Below are positions 16,375 to 24,053 of a DNA stretch of 64,000 nt, piece by piece. The stretch comes from Oscillospiraceae bacterium. Its GTDB lineage: Bacteria > Bacillota > Clostridia > Oscillospirales > Oscillospiraceae. The DNA lies in the NCBI GenBank assembly GCA_017458085.1, contig JAFTGE010000051.1, forward strand, positions 1-64,000, read 5' to 3'. Position numbers and translations under genes: made by a program. Each line of letters opens with the position of its first letter. The stretch's first letter is position 1. Below the pieces are notes generated by a model. It saw only the letters and a list, made by a program, of their open reading frames with translations, searched no databases and was not told where the DNA came from.

Positions 16375-18342
16375 ATGGAAATCCAGATGGATCCTCAATA
16401 TAAACAGATATTGGACGATGTGTTTGACGCTTTTACCATGCTCTCCAGCGGCGGCTTTGTCTCTTTGATGCATGTAGAGGGCGGCTTCACCCGTTACTCC
16501 CGTGCAGCGGTTGAGCTGTTCGGACTGCCCGGCGAGTATATTCCCAACGGCGCCATGGACTGGAACGACTATCTGCATCCGGAGGATCGCCGCCGTTACA
16601 TGGATGTAATGATCCCACTGCTGGAGGGGAAAACCCAGACCTATGATATCACCTACCGCGTGCATATCAAAAGCGGCGAGTATGTCAATTTTCGTGCTGT
16701 TGGCGCAGTCCTGCGTGGCAGCGACGGCAAACCCAGTTTGATCGGCGGCGCCATGTACAACCAGGGCCGGACGGAAAATATTGATCCCGTTACCGTCCTC
16801 CCCAATCGGAACACATATCTGGAGGACCTTTCCCGACGCATTGCCGCCGGACAGAGCAGCGTCTCTCTGCAAATCGGCATCAGCCGCTTTTCTGAGATTA
16901 ATCAGCTTCATGGCTATACCTACGGCAACCGCATCCTACAGGAGATCGCCTGGCTTTTGCAGGATACCGTGAAGGATAAAGCCATCGTTTACCGGACGGA
17001 CGGCGCGGCCTTCATTCTTCTTTTTGATGACATATCCCGTGATCAGGCGGCCGCCATCTACGATCATATCCGCTACTGCCTTCAGCGCGGCATCGAGATC
17101 AATGGCATTCGTACGGTGCTTTCCTCCAACGGCGGCCTGATCTCCAGCTATAGCACTGAGGTTGACGCAAACACCGTCTGGTCCTGCATGAACTATGCTT
17201 ATGAGGAGTCCAAGCAGCGTCGTCACGGCGAACTGGTGGACTTTAACGGCAGCATCAATTACGAGGGCACCCGTTTCCTTGAAATCATCAACGCCATCCG
17301 CAGCAGTATTTTGATGGGCTGCAAGGGCTTCCACATGGAGTATCAGCCCGTCATCGCCTCGCCCAGCGAGCATATGAACGGTGCCGAGGCAACCGTCTGC
17401 TGGGAGGACCCGCGTTATGGCCGTGTTGCTGCGTCAGACTTCCTCCCGGTATTGGAGCGCGACTTCATTTTTGAAGAGCTGGTTGACTTTATCCTTCGTC
17501 AGTCCTTGTCCGATGGCGTGCGCCTTCTGGAAAAGGACCCCAATTTCCTGCTCTGCGTCAACGCCTATCGCATTCAGCTGGAAGCGGATTACTTCATCGA
17601 CAACCTCGTGTACTTTTTGGAGGAGACCGGATTCCCCCCTCATCTGCTCAGCTTGAAGATTTCCAGTGACTGCCGGTGGATCGATCCCGACCGCATGCGT
17701 CACATCATTCAGACACTCCATGCCAAGCAGATCCTGATTATTATTGATGACTTTGGCAGCGGCTCCGATTCCATCGGATTTTTGAAAAACGCCCCTGTGG
17801 ATGCTGTCTGTGTAGCCGAATCCTTTATTCGCGGCATTGAAGAAAGTGCGCGGGATCGGGATATTCTGGAGCACTTGACCCGTATGGCTTCCACCTGCGT
17901 ACCGCACATCAACGTCAAGGGTGTCGATAGCGTTTCTCTGCGCGATATTCTTCGCCAGTTCCCTGTCACCACCATGCAGGGACGCTATTACTCCGCCCCA
18001 CTTACCTATGAGCAGCTGGTGGAAAAATACTATTCCTCATGGCTTATTCCTCACCAAAGAGGCCGCCGGAGAATTCCGGCGGCCTCTTTGCCTTTTCTCA
18101 GTATGATGTTTCGTCGTACTCTCCGTATTCACACCCGGCGTTTTCCACCCGAATACGGTCCACCAGCTCCCCGTTGTGGTACAGCTCAACTGTTCCGCGT
18201 CCGTTGCCGCCGTTCCACAGCCGGTTGTGCTTCTTCTCTCCATTCGGCGCTTCATAATTTACCAGTAACATGTCCGCCTTATTGCAGACCAGGTCAGTCA
18301 CCATCCGGTCATGACGGTTATGCTGATCAACGTGCCAAATGA
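16375..18342 (+). CDS. PAS-GGDEF-EAL protein with degenerate catalytic motifs and a lost stop
   Basis: The ATG at 16375 has AGGAG 12 bp upstream. Domains in order are PAS (~15-130), GGDEF-like (~140-290) and EAL-like (~320-565). The GGDEF signature is replaced by RTDGAAFILLF. The EAL motif reads GAEATVCW, and the metal/base positions deviate (DDFGSGSDS at 458-466, LKISSD, VCVAESF). Both enzymes of cyclic-di-GMP turnover are therefore probably inactive, and the protein may act as an effector. Homology ends near 18039. The frame then continues through the terminator hairpin and 250 bp antisense to the next gene, apparently because a TGA became TGG at 18040-18042. Confidence 0.75.
   Translation: MEIQMDPQYKQILDDVFDAFTMLSSGGFVSLMHVEGGFTRYSRAAVELFGLPGEYIPNGAMDWNDYLHPEDRRRYMDVMIPLLEGKTQTYDITYRVHIKSGEYVNFRAVGAVLRGSDGKPSLIGGAMYNQGRTENIDPVTVLPNRNTYLEDLSRRIAAGQSSVSLQIGISRFSEINQLHGYTYGNRILQEIAWLLQDTVKDKAIVYRTDGAAFILLFDDISRDQAAAIYDHIRYCLQRGIEINGIRTVLSSNGGLISSYSTEVDANTVWSCMNYAYEESKQRRHGELVDFNGSINYEGTRFLEIINAIRSSILMGCKGFHMEYQPVIASPSEHMNGAEATVCWEDPRYGRVAASDFLPVLERDFIFEELVDFILRQSLSDGVRLLEKDPNFLLCVNAYRIQLEADYFIDNLVYFLEETGFPPHLLSLKISSDCRWIDPDRMRHIIQTLHAKQILIIIDDFGSGSDSIGFLKNAPVDAVCVAESFIRGIEESARDRDILEHLTRMASTCVPHINVKGVDSVSLRDILRQFPVTTMQGRYYSAPLTYEQLVEKYYSSWLIPHQRGRRRIPAASLPFLSMMFRRTLRIHTRRFPPEYGPPAPRCGTAQLFRVRCRRSTAGCASSLHSALHNLPVTCPPYCRPGQSPSGHDGYADQRAK
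18056..18089. terminator. Bidirectional intrinsic terminator
   Basis: A perfect 15-bp stem, AAAGAGGCCGCCGGA / TCCGGCGGCCTCTTT with loop GAAT, lies between the converging EAL-like and AttH-like genes. Confidence 0.9.
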
Positions 18343-19228
18343 CCTGTGTCTCCGTTTCCCGACAGTCAAAGACGGTGTGCGTATGGGTCCACACCTTGGA
18401 GAAGTTGAATTCATAGGGCGTTCCTTCATACCAGAAAGCAGACAGAAGCTTGCGCGGCAAAGCCAGTGCTCCTACCTTGGGCCGCCCTCCGCCAATGTCA
18501 AACACGCTGTCGTTGAGCTTCCTTCCCGTCAGCTCACTGGTAAGATTGCAGGAGCTAATCCAAACCCAAGGCGAGGTAAAGTCCTTGCCCCAGTTTTTAT
18601 CGGCATAGCCGTAGCTTGTCTCCGGCGTCACTAAATAGCGCTCCCCATTCCAGATCACCTCGCCGGAGTAGGCGGACTTCATCCCCTCTGCATGCCAGAA
18701 CATTTCAAATGCCTGCATCTGGCGGAATTCTTTGCCTGCTCCGTAACCCACGTTAAAAGCGATCTGCTTGTCTATGCTGAGCTTCCAGGCCATCCTGCCG
18801 CTGTCGCACATCCATTCCGGGTGTGCCTCGGCATCCTCTGCCGTAACATTGACCTCGCCCCTGGTCTCTGTTTCGGTGACAAAGCAGTTCCCAGCCCGTA
18901 CCATAAAGGGTACGCCCCAGTCAACTTCCGTCTCACCCCAGCCGAAAAAACGGTGCAGCTGCGCCGCACCCTGCCCCCAGGCCCCGCACTTGACCATGAG
19001 ATAAGAAGGCTTTATCCCCTTTTCCCTGTTCTCCAACAGCTGGCCAAACACCGGTTTATCTCCCCCGCTTGCCGGATTGCACAGGAAAAACTCTATGAAA
19101 AAAGCCCGTTCCTCTCCTGTTTTTTCGTGGTGCGCCGTAAAGGAGTGCCACCACCAGTCATAGCCGCACTGCGCCTGTTGGCCAAAAAGCTGGCAGGCAT
19201 TCCGGCTGATATCGTGCTGATTAAACAT
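18098..19228 (-). CDS. AttH/CrtC/tocopherol-cyclase-like beta-barrel protein
   Basis: The ATG at 19228 has AAAGGACGG upstream and lies 14 bp after the desulfurase stop; an earlier in-frame ATG would overlap the desulfurase. The 376-residue protein is soluble and aromatic-rich. It shows segments typical of the lipocalin-like AttH/CrtC/tocopherol cyclase fold, such as YDWWWHSFTAHH, FFIEFFLCNP and SYGYADKNWGKDF-(x)5-WVW. Members act on hydrophobic substrates, but most bacterial homologues are uncharacterised. It is third in an operon with an AEC transporter and a cysteine desulfurase. Assignment to one subfamily is uncertain. Confidence 0.55.
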   Translation of the reverse strand: MFNQHDISRNACQLFGQQAQCGYDWWWHSFTAHHEKTGEERAFFIEFFLCNPASGGDKPVFGQLLENREKGIKPSYLMVKCGAWGQGAAQLHRFFGWGETEVDWGVPFMVRAGNCFVTETETRGEVNVTAEDAEAHPEWMCDSGRMAWKLSIDKQIAFNVGYGAGKEFRQMQAFEMFWHAEGMKSAYSGEVIWNGERYLVTPETSYGYADKNWGKDFTSPWVWISSCNLTSELTGRKLNDSVFDIGGGRPKVGALALPRKLLSAFWYEGTPYEFNFSKVWTHTHTVFDCRETETQVIWHVDQHNRHDRMVTDLVCNKADMLLVNYEAPNGEKKHNRLWNGGNGRGTVELYHNGELVDRIRVENAGCEYGEYDETSY

Positions 19229-19242
19229 TGCTTTTCCGTCCT

Positions 19243-20433
19243 TTAGCAAAGATGGGGACGCTCCCCCGCCTCTAGTTTCTTCCATATAGGCGACTGTGCG
19301 CGCAGGGTCGCCACCACCTTGGGAACAACTGCGAGGATATGATCGACTTCATCCATTGTGTTGTACTCCCCCACCGACAGCCGCAGAGAACCGTATGCAA
19401 GCTCCCGGGGAATCCCGAGGGCCAGCAGCACATGGCTTGGGTCCAGTGAGCCGGAGGCGCAGGCGCTGCCCGAGGAGGCGCAGATCCCTTCACGGTCCAG
19501 CAGCAAAAGCAGCTCCTCGCCCGAAACGCCCTCAAAGCACAGATTCACTGTACCGGGTACATGATGCTCCATATTCCCATTCATCCGGCTGTGGGGAATT
19601 TGTGTCAGCCCGGCGATCAGCCGGTCACGCATGGCGGTCACTTTGACGGCGTCCGCCTCCATGTGATCGCAGGATTCCTTCAACGCTGCGGCCAGCGCCA
19701 TGATACCCGCCACATTTTCCGTTCCGGCGCGTTTGCCACGCTCCTGGGCACCGCCTTCGATAAAGCTCATGAGCGGGATACCCTTTCGCACATACAGCGC
19801 GCCCACACCCTTCGGCGCATGAAACTTATGCCCGGACAGGGAGAGCATATCGATGTTCATTTTCTCCACATCGATGGGCAGATGTCCCGCCGCCTGCACG
19901 GCGTCGGTATGGAAAACGACCCCTTTTTCGCGGCAGAGCGCACCGATCTCTGCGATGGGCTGGATGGTGCCGATCTCATTATTGGCAAACATCACCGATA
20001 CGCAGCAGGTGTCCTCCCGGATGGCAGCGGCAAGGTCCTCTATACGAACAACACCGTCGTCATGCACATCCAAAAGCGTAACCTCAAAGCCTTCCTTTTC
20101 GAGCTTTCGCAGCGTGTGCAGGACAGCATGATGCTCAAATTTCGTAGAGATCAGGTGCTTTTTCCCCTGGCGTGCACCAAGCTGTGCGCAGGAGTTGAGC
20201 GCCTGATTGTCGCTCTCGCTGCCACAGGAGGTAAAAAGAATCTCCCGCGCATAGTTTGCGCCCAGGCACCCGGCCACCGTTTCTCTCGCCCACTCCACAT
20301 CTTCCGATACCTTGCGCGCAAAACCATAGAGGCTGGACGGATTGCCGTACTGTTCGGTCAAATAGGGCAGCATGGCGTCCAGCGCGGTCTTACTGACACG
20401 GGTGGTAGCGGCGTTATCGGTATATATGAGCAT
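19243..20433 (-). CDS. Cysteine desulfurase (NifS/IscS family)
   Basis: The ATG at 20433 is used because GAGGTGA lies just upstream; the in-frame GTG at 20442 overlaps that site. The 396-residue PLP enzyme has the N-terminal DNAATT motif, the PLP Lys in SGHKFHAPKG and the catalytic Cys in SGSACASGS. It releases sulfur from cysteine as a persulfide for Fe-S clusters or thiolated tRNA. No iscU or mnmA lies next to it. It sits between an AEC transporter and an AttH-like protein. The closest named relatives by eye are NifS-like desulfurases of Clostridia. Confidence 0.9.
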   Translation of the reverse strand: MLIYTDNAATTRVSKTALDAMLPYLTEQYGNPSSLYGFARKVSEDVEWARETVAGCLGANYAREILFTSCGSESDNQALNSCAQLGARQGKKHLISTKFEHHAVLHTLRKLEKEGFEVTLLDVHDDGVVRIEDLAAAIREDTCCVSVMFANNEIGTIQPIAEIGALCREKGVVFHTDAVQAAGHLPIDVEKMNIDMLSLSGHKFHAPKGVGALYVRKGIPLMSFIEGGAQERGKRAGTENVAGIMALAAALKESCDHMEADAVKVTAMRDRLIAGLTQIPHSRMNGNMEHHVPGTVNLCFEGVSGEELLLLLDREGICASSGSACASGSLDPSHVLLALGIPRELAYGSLRLSVGEYNTMDEVDHILAVVPKVVATLRAQSPIWKKLEAGERPHLC

Positions 20434-20458
20434 AGTGTTCACCTCATTTTCTAAAGCC

Positions 20459-21394
20459 TCACAGCAGGAGCATCAGCACCGGAATCACAACAAAGCATGC
20501 CAAGGTCGAAAGCGCAATGCCCTGGGCAGCCAGCTGTTCATCCCCGCCATACTCGGTAGACGCGACGACGGTCTGCGTCAGCACCGGCATCGCAGTTTGC
20601 ACCACAAGAACGCTGCGGGCAAGGCCGTCGACTTTAAACGGTATGCATAACAGAACGCACAACGCCGGCGCGATCAGAAAACGAAAGCACATGGCAGCGC
20701 CCAGCGTCCGGTCGACACGGAGATTTTTCAACCCGATCTCATGGATGATATGTCCACTCATCAGCAGGGCCAGCGGAGTGACCGTGTTGTTGATGTAGCG
20801 GGCGCAGGTCATCAGCAGCTCCGGCGGATGCCAGTCAACGATGATCAGCAGCACGCCAAACAACACGCCGAGGATCGACGGTGTTTTAAAGAAGGCAAGG
20901 ATGGTATCCTTGACCGAATGTCCATCCCGTCCGCTGGACCGACGGATCATGGTGATGCCCACCAGTTGGGTATAGGCCGTGTTGACCAAAAAATACAGCA
21001 TCACATGGGGCGTGCATATTTCACCGAAAAGCTCCCGACACATGGAGTAACCAATAAACATGGCGTTGGAGACCGAGCACATCATCATAAAAACGCTCTG
21101 CTGCTTTGGCAGAAGCCTGAGTCGTTTTCCGACGAAACCGGAAAGCAGAAACAGTATCGCGGAACACAGCGTCGGAACCAGCAACAGCCGCCAGGAGCCC
21201 TTGAGCAGCTCCATGGTAAGGTTTGAGCGCAGGCTATATATGCACATCACGGGCACGGCAAAACGCATCAGATACTTGCTGAGAAAGGCTTTGGCATCCG
21301 GCTTGATCCAGCCCAGCATGGAACACACATATCCGCAGGCCGTTAAAATCAGGATAACAGAAACAGCGGATAAGGAGTGAAAAAGAGAACCCAC
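20459..21394 (-). CDS. AEC-family transporter (auxin efflux carrier type)
   Basis: The start is the GTG at 21394 behind GGGGAGGCG. The 311-residue protein is hydrophobic throughout, with about ten predicted membrane helices in two repeats, each with a charged central loop. The typical N-terminal pattern (FLSKYLMRFAVPVMCIYSL) and C-terminal pattern (VQTAMPVLTQTVVASTEYGG) are present. Bacterial AEC proteins often export or import organic acids such as malate. It is the first gene of the operon AEC-desulfurase-AttH-like and has its own promoter. The substrate cannot be predicted. Confidence 0.85.
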   Translation of the reverse strand: MGSLFHSLSAVSVILILTACGYVCSMLGWIKPDAKAFLSKYLMRFAVPVMCIYSLRSNLTMELLKGSWRLLLVPTLCSAILFLLSGFVGKRLRLLPKQQSVFMMMCSVSNAMFIGYSMCRELFGEICTPHVMLYFLVNTAYTQLVGITMIRRSSGRDGHSVKDTILAFFKTPSILGVLFGVLLIIVDWHPPELLMTCARYINNTVTPLALLMSGHIIHEIGLKNLRVDRTLGAAMCFRFLIAPALCVLLCIPFKVDGLARSVLVVQTAMPVLTQTVVASTEYGGDEQLAAQGIALSTLACFVVIPVLMLLL

Positions 21395-21425
21395 AAAAGC
21401 GCCTCCCCGGGATTTCAATGATTGT

Positions 21426-21454
21426 ATTTTACGACCGAACAAACGCCGCGTCAA
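21426..21454 (-). promoter_or_regulatory. Sigma-A-type promoter for the AEC operon
   Basis: On the minus strand TTGACG (21449-21454) and TAAAAT (21426-21431) are separated by 17 bp. Confidence 0.75.
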
Positions 21455-21532
21455 GCAGCAGTGTACCGAACATTCATTCAGCAAATAAAAACAGCGGGGC
21501 GCGCATATCCTGTACCAAAAGGAGTGATGCGC

Positions 21533-22300
21533 TTGTCAGACTTTAAAAAGATTGTGGAAAAACATAAGAATACCCTCTCGGCCATCGTCATGCTGGCGGC
21601 AGTGGTTGGGATCTTTTGGGCAGTGAACAGCCCGGCGCTGGTGGGCGTGGCGGCTTCCAACCGACAGCTTCCCGTTTATTGTGTGCAGCGGGATGACAGA
21701 ACCGTCGCCATCAGCTTTGACGCCGCCTGGGGTAACGAGGACACGCAAAAACTGATCGACATTTTAGATCAGTACGGTGTCAAAACGACGTTCTTTGTGG
21801 TGGGCGACTGGGTTGACCGTTATCCCGAATCCGTACAGGCTTTGAGCGATGCCGGGCACGAGGTCATGAACCACTCCTCCACCCATGCTCATTTCTCCAA
21901 GCTCAGCCATAGTGAAATTGTGTCCGACATCACCGCCTGCAATAATAAGATCGCCGCGATCACCGGCGCCACGCCAACGCTTTTCCGCTGCCCCTACGGG
22001 GAATATGACGACCATGTGATCAGCGCGATCTCCTCCCTTGGCATGACGGCCGTACAATGGGATGTAGACAGCCTTGACTGGAAGGGTATTCCCGCCGGGC
22101 AGATCCAGCGCCGCGTACTCGACAAGGTGCAGCCGGGCAGCATCGTACTATTTCACAACGCAGCCGAGAACACGCCCGAGGCGCTTCCCGGGATTTTGGA
22201 GGCCCTGCTTGCCGACGGATACGAGATTGTCCCCATCTCCCAGCTTCTTCTCAAGGGTGACAGCTTTATTGACAATACCGGCCGACAGTGCCAGAGATAA
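21533..22300 (+). CDS. Polysaccharide deacetylase (NodB domain, PdaB-like)
   Basis: I place the start at the TTG at 21533 because AGGAG lies 8 bp upstream; an ATG at 21527 is only 2 bp from it and is the alternative. One N-terminal membrane anchor (~residues 18-38) is followed by a NodB homology domain. Motifs are SFDAAWGNED (catalytic and metal Asp), NHSSTH (metal His pair), RCPYGEYD and IVLFHNA. Such enzymes remove acetyl groups from GlcNAc or MurNAc in peptidoglycan outside the membrane. The anchor plus domain layout and length resemble the sporulation deacetylase PdaB, which fits a spore-former. Confidence 0.85.
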   Translation: MSDFKKIVEKHKNTLSAIVMLAAVVGIFWAVNSPALVGVAASNRQLPVYCVQRDDRTVAISFDAAWGNEDTQKLIDILDQYGVKTTFFVVGDWVDRYPESVQALSDAGHEVMNHSSTHAHFSKLSHSEIVSDITACNNKIAAITGATPTLFRCPYGEYDDHVISAISSLGMTAVQWDVDSLDWKGIPAGQIQRRVLDKVQPGSIVLFHNAAENTPEALPGILEALLADGYEIVPISQLLLKGDSFIDNTGRQCQR

Positions 22301-22302
22301 AT

Positions 22303-22340
22303 CACAGCCCTCCCGTTATCCTGACAGGAGGGCTGTATTG
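22303..22340. terminator. Intrinsic terminator between convergent genes
   Basis: ACAGCCCTCC / GGAGGGCTGT forms a 10-bp stem between the deacetylase and the Card1-like gene. Confidence 0.7.
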
Positions 22341-22341
22341 T

Positions 22342-23520
22342 TTATGTATTCTTCATCAGCGTCTTGATGCGCTGTCCAATGCGATCTGCGGTAAGATCAT
22401 TTAAGTCGATCACCGTAATACCCAGCTCTGATGCGCGGTTGCGCATGGACGCACCGCCGCGCTCGGCGGTGACAATCGCAGCACGGGCAATTTGTCCGCC
22501 GAAGCGGTCGCGCAGGATAGCCAGCTCGTTGAGTGCTTCGGTCTTGACATCGCAGGTTTTGCAGCTGATGAAAACCGGGGTCACGCCGCGGGTACACATG
22601 ACGTCCAGCTCATTGGTGACGGCATTGCTGCGCTCGTCCCCTTCCCAGTCCACAATCGCGCTGGTACGCACATCATGGAACAGTCCCGAATCCAGGCAGG
22701 CCTTATAGACATAGAGCTCCAAAACGCTCCCCACGTCACGCAGCCATGCACGCACCTGCTTATCCCGAAAGCGGAAGCTCACCCCCCGCTCTCTGTCGAT
22801 GCTCAGCGCGGAGATCAGGCCGATTGTCTCCAGATCCCACAGCGCGTCTTCCGGGGCGTCGATCCGCGCGGCACGCTCCCCCTTCACCGTATAGGGGCCG
22901 GCAGCATCCAGGGAAAAGAAGCCGTCGGAATCGGCCGGAGAGATCCGCTGGATATAGGTTACGATCTTCGTCCAGCTCCGCCGGTGTTTCAGGTAGAGCC
23001 GGAAAAAAGGATCGATGTCGCCCAGATATCGGTGCAGAATGCTGTTATCCACCCGGCCCGAGCGCATGGAGCCGCCCGCCATCATAAAGCAATCCTCTAC
23101 CGTATATGTTACATCACAGGGGAGCTTCGCGGCAAAGGGCGCATTTTTAATATCATAAAAGGTATTGTTTCGACGGCTGTAGGTAAAGACCGGGATTGCC
23201 ATTTCCGCACTGAGCAGACCCGCCGCAAACAGCACCGCATCAGTGCCGCCGGTGATATCCATGGCGCAGTCGGGATATTGCGTCACTGTACCGCGGAACA
23301 GCTTGAGCATGGCCTCGGTGTCGTAGATCTTTGCCTTGACAAAGATCAGCTCCACCTTTTGGCCGCGGTGCCTGAAATAGGCGCGCAGTTTTTTCTGCAC
23401 CTTTCTGTCATAGGCAATGTTCTCCGGGCAGATATAGACCACCCGTTGGGGCTTGAACATCTCCACGCCCAGGACATTCTCCAGCGGCCGTTCATCGTAA
23501 AGCTCGATCAGTGTCTGCAT
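22342..23520 (-). CDS. Card1-like (DUF1887) protein: CARF domain plus PD-(D/E)xK-type nuclease
   Basis: The ATG at 23520 follows GGGGATGTGGGGA. The 392-residue protein has three parts. The first is a CARF-like Rossmann domain (~1-140) with the ligand-loop motif DITGGTDAVLFAAG. A winged-helix-like middle follows (~150-260). The third is a C-terminal restriction-endonuclease fold (~270-392) with NELDVMC and FISCKTCDVK, i.e. the Asp and S-x-K of the active site. Card1/Can2 proteins are activated by cyclic oligoadenylates in type III CRISPR systems and nick or cut nucleic acids. No cas gene, CRISPR array or cyclase is visible here, so the activator is unknown. The gene stands alone with its own promoter. 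Confidence 0.8.
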   Translation of the reverse strand: MQTLIELYDERPLENVLGVEMFKPQRVVYICPENIAYDRKVQKKLRAYFRHRGQKVELIFVKAKIYDTEAMLKLFRGTVTQYPDCAMDITGGTDAVLFAAGLLSAEMAIPVFTYSRRNNTFYDIKNAPFAAKLPCDVTYTVEDCFMMAGGSMRSGRVDNSILHRYLGDIDPFFRLYLKHRRSWTKIVTYIQRISPADSDGFFSLDAAGPYTVKGERAARIDAPEDALWDLETIGLISALSIDRERGVSFRFRDKQVRAWLRDVGSVLELYVYKACLDSGLFHDVRTSAIVDWEGDERSNAVTNELDVMCTRGVTPVFISCKTCDVKTEALNELAILRDRFGGQIARAAIVTAERGGASMRNRASELGITVIDLNDLTADRIGQRIKTLMKNT

Positions 23521-23544
23521 TTCCCCACATCCCCTTTTTTCTCG

Positions 23545-23573
23545 ATTATACACCACCGCTGAAAAAATGGAAA
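23545..23573 (-). promoter_or_regulatory. Promoter of the Card1-like gene
   Basis: The -10 TATAAT (23545-23550) and a weak -35 TTTCCA (23568-23573) are 17 bp apart on the minus strand. Confidence 0.55.
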
Positions 23574-23605
23574 GCCCGAAGCGGTGTTTCACGCTTCGGG
23601 TTTAA
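23574..23605 (-). terminator. Terminator at the end of rplU-rpmA-obgE-vanZ
   Basis: The hairpin CCCGAAGCG / CGCTTCGGG is followed by a T-rich stretch on the minus strand. The vanZ stop codon is embedded in the loop/stem region. Confidence 0.7.
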
Positions 23606-24053
23606 TCTCTTTTCTTCGGCCAATTATTTGCAAAACCAGCGCTGCGAGCAGCAAAGCGGTCAGCGCGCCGGAGAAGTCCAGCAGTACGTCCCGCACCTGG
23701 GCGCCGCGCCCGGTAAAGAGCTGCAGGGTCTCATCGCTCGCCGCGACAAGAAACGAGATGCCGGCCGCGCCACAGAAGTTCCGCATACGTGCGCCTGCAT
23801 TTACATAGAACAGGAGGATGAGCTCCCCGCCAAGCAGCGCAAACTCAAGGAAATGAGCCAGCTTTCTGAGCCAATGGTCGTCTTGCGTATCCAGGCCGAG
23901 TCCCTCGATCAGCGGGGCCAGCTGTGCCAGAATCCCCTGACTCAGATCTGACGATTCCTCCCGGTCAAGCAGTGAGTTGCCCCAGATAAAGCACAGCGTC
24001 GACACCAGAAGCACCGTCAAAACCGTGTTCCAGCAGCGTTTCCTGTTCCCCAT
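23589..24053 (-). CDS. VanZ-family membrane protein
   Basis: The 154-residue protein has about four membrane helices. The VanZ hallmarks are WGNSLL near the start, LRKLAHFLEFALLG in the middle and SDETLQLFTGRGAQVRDVLLDFSG towards the end. VanZ relatives give low-level teicoplanin resistance in one Tn1546 context, but most are of unknown function. Its ATG overlaps the obgE stop codon by one base (TAATG), so it is translationally coupled to obgE and closes the ribosomal-protein/Obg operon. Confidence 0.9.
   Translation of the reverse strand: MGNRKRCWNTVLTVLLVSTLCFIWGNSLLDREESSDLSQGILAQLAPLIEGLGLDTQDDHWLRKLAHFLEFALLGGELILLFYVNAGARMRNFCGAAGISFLVAASDETLQLFTGRGAQVRDVLLDFSGALTALLLAALVLQIIGRRKEIKPEA

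Noticed and set aside
22342..23520. CRISPR-Cas locus
   Set aside because: Only the Card1-like gene is present; no repeat-spacer array or cas gene was seen in the flanks or anywhere in the window.
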